Assembly (NCBI GenBank): GCA_951799405.1
Contig: OX637353.1
Coordinates: 3,782,001-3,846,000, forward strand
Reading direction: 5' to 3'
DNA: 64,000 nucleotides
DNA from: Agapetus fuscipes
Taxonomy: Eukaryota; Arthropoda; Insecta; Trichoptera; Glossosomatidae
Below are positions 9,780 through 19,725 of this stretch, one piece after another. Numbering within the stretch: the stretch's first letter is position 1; each line of letters opens with the position of its first letter. The notes under the pieces are model-generated. The model ran no database searches. It saw nothing but the letters and a program-made list of their open reading frames with translations, and was not told the DNA's origin. Position numbers and translations under genes: made by a program.

Positions 9780-10814
9780 AATAGGGGTTTTAGTATGAAA
9801 TTTCGCTTTTTAATATTTGTTCAAAGAAATTTGATGTAGGAAAAAAGTTTCTTCCAACATTTATGGGGTTTACTAAAATGCATTTAAATTCGAGTATGAG
9901 GTCTAGACATTAAAAATGGCCGCCTGCAGAGCAATGTATTTTTTTAGTTGGTATCGCGGGTATGCAAAATATATTTTGCTAAATTATAATTGTAAATGTA
10001 TCGTCAAAATAGTTTATTTTTTTACTTATAAATTTGACTTTTTTGTGAAAATCAGGTTTTTCAAAATTTTGTTTGAAAAAAATTGTCATTGAAAAAAGTT
10101 GTCTTTCAAAAAATGTTGGTTTTAGCAAGACAAACTCAATTATTGAGAAAAAATCTTCAGAATTTTAAAAGAAACGCCAGGAGAATGTTAAATATTGAAG
10201 AAACCAAAAAAAAATGTATGGCAGCTACTCTTAATCCTTCATGTATTTCGTTGTTCTTTTAAAAATATTTAAGTCTGTTTATGTTTAGATAGCATGCCTA
10301 ATTTCAATGTTCCAACTTTATGCATGCGCCCGTTGTGCCACCTGAAAGTTATTATTTTTTTTTTTTTCTATGTAGGTATTTACAAATTTTGTTTGAAGAA
10401 TTTACTTTTTGCGAAAAAGTTTCTTCCAAAAGTTGTTAAAATTACTGAGAGGCATGATCGTTTCGAATATCAAGTCTGTAAATTCAAAATGGCCGCCAGC
10501 GGCAAGATTTCAATTTTCAGTCTGTATGGCAGGTATGCGAAATATGCACGTGACGTCATCCGGACCCTGACAGTTGTTTAGCCACTGACACTTTATGGGG
10601 GTATGCAAAATTTCAGCATCGTGCTGCGAACGGTCTGGGCGCCTATAATGGTACAAATATACAAACAAACAAACGGACAAACAAACAAACAAACACCAAA
10701 AATTCTGGATATGAGGTTTAGTCCAGTCCGTCAATAGAAACACTTGCTAGAAAAACATTTTTGCAAATTCGAAAAAAACAGACGCAAATACCCCTTCCTT
10801 TTTTATATATAAGA
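9780..10814 (-). mobile_element. Helitron-1, 5' half
   Basis: On the minus strand the 5' end TCTTATATATAAAAAAGG is at 10814, next to a GGGTATTTGCGTCTG box. The body matches copies at 1231, 15825, 17807 and 19726, including the pair of ATGGCCGCC boxes. The 3' hairpin part is missing. The base after its 5' end is the CTAG of another Helitron 3' end (10815-10818). Confidence 0.75.
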
Positions 10815-11040
10815 CTAGCAGACCAATCCGCGCTCCGCACGGATGGCTGCTAGGTACCTATGGCTTCGCCATAATTGTTTGCCCAAATATATTTTATTTC
10901 ATTGAATGCTTTAAGCTTCCTAAATAAAAAAAAAATAAAAAAAATATATATATAAATATATAATTTAATAAATTTTGTGATAAAAAGGTGATTGGAATTC
11001 TTTTCATGTTCCGAATATCTTGAATCCACGATAGACAAAT
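10815..11040 (-). mobile_element. Helitron-1 3'-end fragment
   Basis: CTAG at 10815-10818 with the adjoining CAGACCAATCCGCGC hairpin region is a Helitron 3' end in reverse. Downstream sequence (TTCTTTTCATGTTCCGAATA) recurs at 15975-16010 inside another copy. No 5' end is found. Confidence 0.65.
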
Positions 11041-11174
11041 TGTTAAATATGTACGGTATGCACAGAAGTACATCGCATTCACATTCTTTTCAGTTCCAGA
11101 ATAAATGCATGTCAGAATAATGTAATACATCAGTTGGTTCATGTTACTAATAAAGAAAAGTTAGGATAATAATA

Positions 11175-11405
11175 ATATTTAATATAACAATGTGTTTAGT
11201 GCCGTTTTGTGAGTTGACCGCAAGGGTACTGCAGAGCCCCTCCTGAACAGACATGTCTTCAATATTGATTTAAAAACATTTGCACTCTCCACAGCTGTCA
11301 GCTCGTGTGGTAAAACATTAAAAAGCAGAGCGCCGGCAACACAAAAGGCACGATGCAAATAATTGGCCGTATTGCTCCTGCGAGGAGCCCTGAATCTATT
11401 CACAG
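11175..11405 (-). pseudogene. LINE ORF2 C-terminal fragment
   Basis: A minus-strand frame of 74 codons contains GALLFNVLPHEL followed by an SANVFKSILK-type stretch. This resembles the end of Jockey/CR1-type reverse transcriptase proteins, where a WNxLP-like motif is followed by a Phe-Lys helix. An ATT-rich tail lies beyond the stop. No upstream RT is present, so it is a 5'-truncated relic. Confidence 0.55.
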
Positions 11406-11424
11406 CAGTACTATTTCAGACTCA

Positions 11425-11490
11425 TTCCTTGACTTATAGGTTGGTATGAGGCTGGCCAATGACCATCCATATTGTAAGAATGGTTAAAGG
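11425..11490 (+). repeat. SINE-A 5'-end fragment
   Basis: TTCCTTGACTTATAGG and the GTATGAGGCTGGCCA box are intact, then homology ends after the TGTAAGAATGG box. Confidence 0.6.
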
Positions 11491-11755
11491 AATAGAAGAA
11501 AATATTCATTCTGAAGTGTATTTGCCTATACCCTACACACGTCCCTGTATGGAGTGCCACCCGAGATATGCAATTACAAAAAAAAATAGCTTCATTAACA
11601 ACGAACTATTTACTTTTATGCACGCCAAGGGCATAGAGGTTCATGTTTTGTCGTGCCATTGCTTTTACTTCACGGGAAGATGTAACGCCACTTGAGAAAA
11701 TATATAACTTTGTATGAGCGTCAATGTGCTGTGGGTCCTTCTGACACATACATAC
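11491..11755 (+). other. Unassigned sequence with short open frame
   Basis: A 78-codon frame (11459-11695) covers this stretch but starts in SINE-A sequence and has no recognised motif. I do not support it as a gene. Confidence 0.3.
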
Positions 11756-12062
11756 AGGATGAGCATGAGCAATGCCCTGAGCTCGGGTTCGAATCCCACC
11801 CAGAGTGTCATAAATGATTCCCCGTTTCGGTTTTTTTTCTAACGCCAAAATCAATTACCGGCAAGGTTTACCTACTCACTCTTCACAAGAAATGTGTACC
11901 ACCCTCTTCGGGAACTGGGAAACCCCTACTTCAACTGAAGTGATTGCATAAGGCTTGCCCCTTTACCTGTAAAAATAAATAGGTTCGACTCACCACATGC
12001 GAAACCCTTCGGGGATGACGCGGCAAGAAGTTGCACTGTATGTGTAGCTTAATTGCGAGTTA
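11756..12062 (+). repeat. SINE-C copy
   Basis: The B box GGGTTCGAATCCC is intact while the A box region is degraded. The body follows the SINE-C order to GTAGCTTAATTGCG. Confidence 0.75.
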
Positions 12063-12082
12063 TGTTACATATAAACTCACAA

Positions 12083-12212
12083 ATGCTCTTTGCTGGGTTG
12101 GAAAATTCATTGCCTTAACCAAAGACCGGTAACAAAAAGGTCCATCCAGCCGTACAGCAATTGGGTCTTGCATGAGAATTGGCACTCTGTAGCGACGACC
12201 AAGCTTACAAAG
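12083..12212 (+). repeat. SINE-B body fragment
   Basis: Contains GCTCTTTGCTGGGTTG, AAAGACCGGTAAC, GGTCCATCCAGCCGTACAGC and GCGACGACCAAGC boxes in the SINE-B order, without head or tail. It runs into SINE-C, an arrangement repeated at 34530-34998. Confidence 0.72.
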
Positions 12213-12535
12213 GTCCGGTCTGACACAGTTAGTAGAATGCTTGCATTCAAGGTTTGCTTTGCAGCAAGGGTTTGATCTCCACCGTGGGTGCCAGAAAGGA
12301 TTTCCCGTTTCGGTGTTTATTTAAAACCCAAAATAAATACCGGCAAGGAGTACTCAGCCTTCACAATAAATATGAACCGCCCCCCTGTGGGAGCTGGGAA
12401 ACCACATCTTCAACCGAAGTGATTGGCGTGAGGCTGACCCGATAAATAGGTCCCAAATCGCCACATGCGACCCCTTCGAGGAAAACACAGGTAAGAAGTT
12501 ACACTTTATGTGTAATTAAGTCGCTTCGCGTTGTG
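12213..12535 (+). repeat. SINE-C copy
   Basis: The tRNA-like head is degraded (GTTAGTAGAATGCTTGCATT, then AAGGGTTTGATCTCC). The body is intact through CCCGTTTCGGTG to a TTTATGTGTAATTAAG tail. Confidence 0.75.
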
Positions 12536-12617
12536 ATGTTGACAATTAAGTAGGTACCTATTATCTGAAAATGTATATTTTAATAATAAAAATAAAAAAT
12601 TTATAAGTTGCATAGAT

Positions 12618-12858
12618 CTATAATCTATAATCTAAGTTGCAAGGATATATTCATTCAAAGCTCTCAGATATATGCCCACAAACAAACACGTGTAGTTCGC
12701 GCTTACAAATGCTGATTGTGTACTTACAAATAAAATCCAAACCTCAAATGAACATAAGCCCTGCAACTCTTGCCGACATTCCCTGAAACAGGGGTGACAT
12801 TGGCAAAGTGAACCATTTTTTACAGTATGGGTGGTCAGCCTCATACCAACCTATAAGT
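12618..12858 (-). repeat. SINE-A, full length
   Basis: Runs from the TAATCTAAGTTGCAAGGATA tail to CCTATAAGTCAAGGAA. The 5' border after TTCCTTGAC agrees with several other copies, suggesting a fixed start for the mobile unit. Confidence 0.85.
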
Positions 12859-12884
12859 CAAGGAAAGATACCATTTAAAATTAG

Positions 12885-13108
12885 ATACCATTTAAAATTC
12901 ATATTAAATGCATTCCCATAAGCAGCCACGTACAAGTTCACGCTAACTTATACCGCATGTGGACTTACAACATAAAACCCAATGCCAAATGGACATAAGC
13001 AAACTCTTGCTGAACTTCCCTGGAACAGGGGTGACATTGGCAAAGTGTTTTTTTTTTAACAATATTGATGGTCAGCCTCATAGCAACCTATAAGTCAAGG
13101 AAGTGTCA
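12885..13108 (-). repeat. SINE-A copy lacking the tail
   Basis: Begins at ATTCATATTAAATGCATTCC and ends CCTATAAGTCAAGGAA. It is in the same orientation as the previous copy, about 30 bp away. Confidence 0.8.
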
Positions 13109-13348
13109 GATTCTGAATAAGAAAACATTAGAATAAAAACAGTTGATAACTTAGCTACCACTAAATCTTTGAAGTTCCTTTTTTATTTTTGGAATTTAAA
13201 AAAAAATCTTACAAAGAAAAACAATATAAAGACATATATTTAATACATTTCTACAAAAAAAAAAAAAACAAAGATTTGTGAAGAGAAATGTAATCCATCA
13301 GCCTATTTGCCTGGTCAGAAATAGTTTCAAAGTTACAATAAATGGATC

Positions 13349-13470
13349 GCCCACGACCATACCATGTTGAAAGCACCGGTTCTCGTCCGATCACCGCAGT
13401 TAAACAACATTGGGCACCGATGGTATTTGGATGGGTGACCGCTTGGGAACACCGCGTGTCGTTGGTATTT
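13349..13470 (+). ncRNA. 5S rRNA-like segment, head of a chimeric SINE
   Basis: The sequence follows insect 5S rRNA nearly end to end: GCCCACGACCATACCATGTT start, AAAGCACCGGTTCTCGTCCG, TTAAACAACATTGGGC (A-box region), GGATGGGTGACCGCTTGGGA (C-box region) and GTCGTTGGTATTTTTTT with a T-run terminator. The internal pol III promoter parts look intact. A tRNA-like head follows within 10 bp, and the same order recurs in reverse at 57237-57672. It is therefore more likely the 5' part of a SINE than a functional 5S gene. Confidence 0.85.
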
Positions 13471-13475
13471 TTTTA

Positions 13476-13590
13476 ACCGGTCCGTAGTCCAGTGGCAATA
13501 CTTCGGACTCGTAAATGAAGGGTTGTGGATTTGAATCCCGGCGGAGCACAAACAAATACCATTTATGTACCTATTCAAATATATAAGCCC
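13476..13590 (+). repeat. SINE-B tRNA-like head joined to the 5S segment
   Basis: ACCGGTCCGTAGTCCAGTGG resembles a tRNA 5' end with A box, and GGATTTGAATCCCGGCGGAG carries a near-perfect B box and acceptor-like end. The body is soon replaced by SINE-C sequence at about 13590. Confidence 0.78.
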
Positions 13591-13727
13591 CAATTTCAAC
13601 CGAAGTGGTTTGCATAAAGCCAGATCCCTTACCTGTAAAAATAGATAGGTTTCACACGCCACATGCGACTCCTTGGGGCACAGCAGGGCTACAAGTTGCT
13701 ATAAATTTGCAGCTTAGTTGCGTTTTT
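13590..13727 (+). repeat. SINE-C 3' part
   Basis: Starts within the TTTCAACCGAAGTGG box, continues through CCCTTACCTGTAAAAATAGA and ends GCAGCTTAGTTGCG. It is joined directly to SINE-B sequence. Confidence 0.7.
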
Positions 13728-13732
13728 TTGAA

Positions 13733-13850
13733 GGGTTCTTGACTTATAGGTTGGTATGAAGCTAACCGCCCATAATACTCTCGTTTCAGAGTGTTGCAGG
13801 GCCAATGTTAATTTTACATTTAGGTTTTATTTTTTTAGGTACACTTTTTT
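13733..13850 (+). repeat. SINE-A fragment, diverged
   Basis: Keeps CTTGACTTATAGGTTGGTAT and a short GTTTCAGAG-GTTGCAGGGC core; most of the 3' half is lost. Confidence 0.55.
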
Positions 13851-13907
13851 TCTATGTTTAATTTATGTTAAATACTATTTTTTACTTTTAATTTAAATTA
13901 AATACTA

Positions 13908-14365
13908 TTTATAACACTTCGGACTCGTAAATGGAAAGTTGTGAATTCAAAACCCGGCGAGCACAAAAAATATAGGTACCATTATATTTTCAAATATGCT
14001 CCTCGCTTGGTTGACAAATTCACTAAACCTTTACCAAAGACCAGTCACTAAAGGTCCATCCAGCCTTACAGCAACTGGGTCTTGCTTGACTATGGCGCTT
14101 TATAACAACGACCAAGCTCGTAAACAACACCTCTGCGGCACTACAACAAGTGTTCTAGACCGCTAATGTTTCTGAAATCTAGGTAGTCTCCCGCACAGGA
14201 TTTATTAAAAAAAAAAAGGGTGTACGCAAGCTGGAACTCCCCACTTAAACTAATGTCATTGGTGTAAGGAAAACCCCTTGCCTGTAAAAATAAATATATT
14301 CCAACTTTCTCGAAGACAGCGCTGTATGAAGTTGAAGTATATGTATGTGCAGCTCAGATTGGTTT
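13908..14365 (+). repeat. SINE-B followed by SINE-C 3' part
   Basis: SINE-B part: TTCGGACTCGTAAATGGAAA, GCTCCTCGCTTGGTTG, ACCAGTCACTAAAGGTCCAT. From about 14220 SINE-C boxes appear (GCTGGAACTCCCC, CCTTGCCTGTAAAAATAAAT). Diverged. Confidence 0.6.
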
Positions 14366-15095
14366 TTCAAAGCATGAATTGACGTACACAAAGTTGACAT
14401 GTCACGAAGCCGTGTCACTAAAGAAGTCGAGACAAACTAATGTACCTACATCTATTGTCACATATCGGCCTACATAATATAAGGGCCGATATACATATTT
14501 GCAACATAGATTATAGATTTACCTCACAAGATCATATTCTCGTAAGATGTAAGACGCTTGCACGCTGAGAATTTTTTTTTGAATGCAAACTGCAAATTGG
14601 TTCAGTTTTGCTAATGCTCCCCTTTTTCAGGGAAAATGGGCGTCAGTGCTGGACTTATGTTCATTTGAGGGTAAAATGGATGTGAGAATTTTGTTAAACT
14701 GCATTATCGAACAAAGAAACCAAAGCGTTTAAAATTATTTATATCTCAACTGTAAAAGATTTTGTTTTTAATCTGAACCTGGTATGGAATCACATATTTG
14801 AAAGGTATCTACTCCCAATTGTAGTACCTACTCGTAAATGCCAAAACGATAAATATTTATGTCTTCATTTTAAATCAGTAAATACTGCAAAACTTCTTAT
14901 TATTTCAATTATTATTACATCCAAGACCATTGTCCAAAACAAATTAAAAGCGAGCTGTCATTAAAACAAAATGTCCGCGTCCCGACGTTCCTTTTTCAAA
15001 TTTATTAGTAGGGTGTCCATATTGCAGGCATATTATTTCGGGAATAAAATACTTTTTCGATATTCGGAAAGCAGTTTTCACATTTCACATACACT
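14366..15095. other. Mostly unassigned, one SINE-A fragment
   Basis: At 14585-14670 GGTTCAGTTTTGCTAATG and CTTATGTTCATTTGAGG mark a diverged SINE-A piece on the + strand. The remainder shows no coding frame, TIR or known repeat. Confidence 0.45.
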
Positions 15096-15099
15096 TTTC

Positions 15100-15390
15100 A
15101 GTCTATAATCTTAATCTGAGTTGCATGAATGAATTTACATATAAAACGCAACTAACGCAACTAAGCTTCACATATAGTGTAATTTCTTGCCGCGTTATCC
15201 CCAAATAGGTCGTATATGGCGAGGGAACATAAGTTACACAGATAAATTTTCATTTGGGATTCATAATTAATGCATGCTCACTATAATACACGTGAAAATT
15301 TCTCAAATTAACATACATTTACCTTGCAATTTTTTCCACCCTTTTCTGAAACAGGGGTGACATTGGTAAAGCGAATTGACATTTTACAGA
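15100..15390 (-). repeat. SINE-A interrupted by a SINE-C 3' fragment
   Basis: The tail piece ATCTTAATCTGAGTTGCAT at 15105 and the body from 15240 (ATTCATAATTAATGCATGC, ACAGGGGTGACATTGG) are SINE-A in reverse. Between them 15140-15225 holds SINE-C 3' sequence in reverse (AACTAAGCTTCACATATAGT, then TTGCCGCGTTATCCCC). Confidence 0.6.
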
Positions 15391-15639
15391 TCAACATAAT
15401 GATAATGTATGAATGAACTGTAAATTTTTAATGCCAAAAAATTTTAGCAACATGAGTTTTTTTTTGGTGCCTTAATATTTTAAAATCATGGTTACCCTCA
15501 AATCCCTTGAGTGTTGCTAGTCGCATGGTATTGCTACGGAAAAATTATTTCCTTTAAATCTCATAAATACTCACTAATCAACCATACAAATGAAAAAAAA
15601 AGCATGTTTAAATCAAAAAATGATATTTTAACTTTTTCG

Positions 15640-15819
15640 CAGTTTGTATGGTAGCTATGAGAAATGAGTTTTTTTGATTGTCGAGATCCTGACAGTTGTC
15701 TGTAGCCTAAAATTAAAAAAATCTCCACCAAACCTCAGTACTCTGCTGTAAACGATGTGGGCGCCTATAGTGGTACAAATTTTTCGTTAGGTTAACAATC
15801 TAGATTTTTATATATAAGA
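15640..15819 (-). mobile_element. Diverged Helitron-1 5' end
   Basis: The minus-strand terminus reads TCTTATATATAAAAATC at 15819, next to diverged TGGGCGCCTATAGTGG and GATCCTGACAGTTGTC boxes of the Helitron-1 body. It lies 5 bp from the CTAG of the next Helitron. Confidence 0.55.
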
Positions 15820-15824
15820 TAAGA

Positions 15825-17806
15825 CTAGCAGACCAAACCGCGCTCTCGCACGGTTGGCTGCTAGGCCCTCCGGGCTGGTTTTGGTCTGGCTTCGCCATAA
15901 TTTTTGCCCATATGTTCTTTATTTCATTGAATGCTTTAATATATAATTTAATAAATTTTGTGATACAAAGGTAATTGAGTTCTTTTCATGTTCCGAATAT
16001 CTTGAATCCACGAAAGACGAATTAAAGTTAAATAGCCTGCCTACTCGTGCTGCGCACGACTACGGCATTCTAGTTTAAAGTTCGGCTTCGCCAGCACACT
16101 TTACGCCTGCTCTGATTTTTAAAAGATCCATGAGAACTGACCAACAACAAATAGAAAGTGGACAGTTTTATGGTAGAATCCCAGGCCTGATTGTGCTACT
16201 TCCTATTGTTTTGCAGGTGCTTAAAGTCTTTATCCTGCTTTTTTATTTCTGCTCTTTATTTTTCTGGTGATGGTGTATTATGCTTGCTTGACCCGTTCAT
16301 TACCATTAAAGTGTATAACTTGTCTTTTCTGCTCTTTGTCGTTTTGTTGGTAATAGTATCTTGAGTTTACCTATGTTGCTTTCAGTTGTCTTATATTGGC
16401 ATGAAACATGACTGCGTTTGCTATATGGCATTGTTTTGTTGGTACCAATGCTTTTGTTTTTAGATTGTTCAAGCTGCTACAATTGTCATAATGTCTTTAG
16501 ACTGCTCGTGCTGCTCTGAATTATCTTTTGACATCTTAAAACTGCTTGTTATACTTTTCACGATATTTTAGTGTCGATACTGCTTGGTACCTGAAGATAC
16601 CTTAAAATGCCTAAACTCACAATCTACAAAAAATCTAAGTATGGGAAAACGTTCGACCCATCGACAGAACTCTAAGAAAAGAATGACTTTTGAAAATTAA
16701 GAAAAACATATTTTTAACTTTTTTTATTTTTATATATAAGACACATTGTATGAAATTTTACTTTTTAAATATTTGTTCAAAGAAATTTGACGTAGAAAAA
16801 AAAATTCTTCCAACATTTATGGGGTTTACTAAAATGCATTCAAAATTTGAGTATGAGGTCTATGAATTCAAAATCGCCGCCTGCAGAGCAATATATTTTT
16901 TTAGTTTGTATGGCCGGTATGCAAAATATACACTTGGTGTGATTGTCTAATTACATATCTTTACATTATGCAAAATTAGAATTGTAAATGTATCATCAAA
17001 GTAGTTGATTTTTTTACTTATAAATGTGACTTTTTTGGGAAAATCAGGTTTTTCAAAATTTTGGATGAAAAAAATTGTCATTGAAAAAAGTTTTCTTTCA
17101 AAAAATGTGGACATTAGCAAAACAAACTTTATTATTGAGAATAATTTTTCAGAATTTTAAAATGAACGCCAAGAGAATGTTAAATATTGAAGAAACCAAA
17201 AAAAATGTATCGCAGCTACTCTTAATCCTTCATGTATTTTGTTGTACTTTTGAAAATATGTAAGTCTGTTTATGTTTAGGTGGCATGTTCAATTTCATTG
17301 TTCCAACTTGATACATGCGCCCATTGTGCCACTTGAAAGTTAGAATTTTTTATTTTTTTCTAAGTAGGTATTTACAAAGTTTGTTTGAAGAATCTACTTT
17401 TTGCGAAAAAATTTCTTCCAAGAGTTGTTAAAATTAGTAAAAGGCATGATCACATTGAATATGAAGTCTGTAAATTCAAAATGGCCGCCAGCGGCAAGAT
17501 TTTAATTTTGAGCTTGTATCGCAGGTATGCGAAATACACACGCGACGTCATCCGAACCCCGACAGTTGTTTAGCCACTGACATTTTATGGGGGTATGCAA
17601 AATTTCAGCATCGTACTGCGAACGGTCTGGGCGCCTATAATGGTACAAATATACAAACAAACAAACAAACAAACAAACGGACAAACACCAAAAATTCTGG
17701 AATGTAGCGTTAGTTCAGTTCGTCAATAGAAACACTTTGTAGAAAAACATTTTTGCAAATTCGAAAAAAACAGACGCAAATACCCCTTCCTTTTTTATAT
17801 AATAGA
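15825..17806 (-). mobile_element. Helitron-1 copy 1 of a head-to-tail array
   Basis: 3' CTAG at 15825-15828 with its hairpin (AACCGTGC/GCGCGGTT) just inside; 5' TC at 17805-17806 (TCTATTATATAAAAAAGG). An internal 5'-like terminus, TCTTATATATAAAAAT, lies at 16741. Both modules match the + strand copy at 1231-3014. No Rep/helicase. Base 17807 begins the CTAG of the next copy, with no spacer. Confidence 0.82.
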
Positions 17807-19725
17807 CTAGCAGACCAAACCGCGCTCTCGCACGGTTGGCTGCTAGGCCCTCCGGGCTGGTTAGTCTAGCTTCGCCATAATTTTTTGCCCTTATGTTCTT
17901 TATTTAATTGAATGCTTCGTTTTTTTTCATGTTTTTCTATTAGTTATTTTCAAAATTAGTTTTTAATTTTTTTAATTTCCCGTTTCTCTTGTTGTAATTT
18001 TTTGGTAAGGATGAATTTCATGTTATTTTATTTTAAAATTTTTGATTTCATGTTTTTTTGTATTTTCTTTTTTTTTTATGTCTCTTAAGTTTTCATTTAT
18101 TTTTTGTTTTTTTTTGTTAAATTTTAAAATTTATGTTTGTTTCAAGTTTTGGTTTCATGTTTTTCTGTAATTTTTGTTTAATTTGTTTTTTTTTAAATTT
18201 TTGATTACGTATTTCTTTATTTTTGTTGTTGTTGTAAGTTTTTTTTAATGTTAGATTTCATGTTATTTGATTTTTTTTTTTTTATTCATTTTTGATTTAG
18301 CGTTTTTTAATTTTTAATTTTAATATTCTTTTTTTTTTTGTTTTTTTTTAATTTTTGATTTCATGTTTTTCGATTATTTACTTTGTTTTTTTTTTTTAAT
18401 ATTTGATTTCGTGTTTCTTTTTTTTTTTTTTTAGTTTTTTTCTATGTTAGATTTCATGTTATTTTATTTAATTTTTTTATTAAATTTTGATGTTGCGTTT
18501 TTTTTTAAGTGTTTTCTGTATCCCGAAATTCTTTTTGATTTTTGTGTTTTTTTTTTAAGTTGTGTCAAATTTTTATTTTTGATCATTTTTGATTTTTTAT
18601 TAAAAGGATTATTTTACATTTTATTTTTGGCATATAAATCCACTCTTTAAATTTTCCACGATTAAAAAGACGGTAATGTTATGTGATTGGCTGTTGGAGT
18701 ATATAACATGTCAGTATATAGGTACATATTACATAAGAGATTTTTGTTTAAATTTCGTATTTGATTGGTCGATAGAAAAAAACTTTTTAATTTTCCACCA
18801 TTTTGTCGCGAAACCAAAATTTCATTGGCTGTACAGTACATAAGGCATGTTGGTATATAACAATAATGGATTTCATTGGTCAAAAGTATATATTTACCTC
18901 ACACAATGTATATAAAACAATACCCTCAAGAAAGAAAAATGATTTTGTGAAGAATTAGGTATTTTAATGTTTTGTTAGAAAAATATAGCCATTGAAAAAA
19001 AAAATCTTTTGAAAGTTGTTGAAATAATCAAAACAAACTCAAAAATGTAAAAATGAACCTCCAAAATTCAAAATGGACGCCTGGAGACCTCTGATTATTA
19101 GAGAAACCAAAAAAAATGTACGGCAGCTACTCTTAATCCTTCATGTATTTTGTTATATTTTTAAAAATATGTAAGTCTGTTAATGTTCAGGTGGCATGCT
19201 TAATTTCAATGTTCCAACTTTATGCATGCGCCAGTTGAGGCACCTGAAAGTTATTATTTTAGATTTTTTTCTATGTAGGTATTTACAAATTTTGTTTAAA
19301 GAATTTACTTTTTGCGAAAAAGTTTGTTCCAAAAGTTGTTAAAATTACTAAGAGACATGACTGTTTCGAATATGTCTTTCGAATTTAAGTCTTTAAATTC
19401 AAAATGGCCGCCAGCGGCATGGTTTCAACTTTCAGTCAGTATCGCAGGTATACGAAATATGCACGTGACGTCATCCGGACCCTGACCGTTGTTTAGCCAC
19501 TGACACTTTATGGGGGCATGCTAAATTTCAGCATCGTGCTGCGAACGGTCTGGGCGCCTATAATGGTACAAATATACAAACAAACGGACAAACAAACAAA
19601 CAAACACCAAAAATTCTGGAATCGAGCGTTAGTTCAGTTTGTCAATAGAAACACTTTGTAGAAAAACATTTTTGCAAATTCGAAAAAAACAGACGCAAAT
19701 ACCCCCAAGAATTTTATATATAAGA
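17807..19725 (-). mobile_element. Helitron-1 copy 2 of the array
   Basis: 3' CTAG at 17807-17810 with the same hairpin; 5' TCTTATATATAAAATTC at 19725. The middle differs from its neighbours: a T-rich tract at 17915-18655 replaces the usual module. Its 5' end abuts the CTAG of copy 3. Confidence 0.8.
17915..18655. repeat. T-rich degenerate tandem repeat within a Helitron
   Basis: Repeats words such as TTTTTGATTTCATGTTTTT at irregular spacings of roughly 60 bp, with long T runs on the + strand. Open frames in it are compositional. It may have been captured or have grown inside the Helitron. Confidence 0.7.

Noticed and set aside
13349..13470. Functional 5S rRNA gene
   Set aside because: Single copy, base changes in conserved positions, and directly joined to a SINE head as in a second locus. 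Better explained as a SINE part.
18444..18650. Phe/Leu-rich frame
   Set aside because: T-rich composition of a degenerate repeat explains it.
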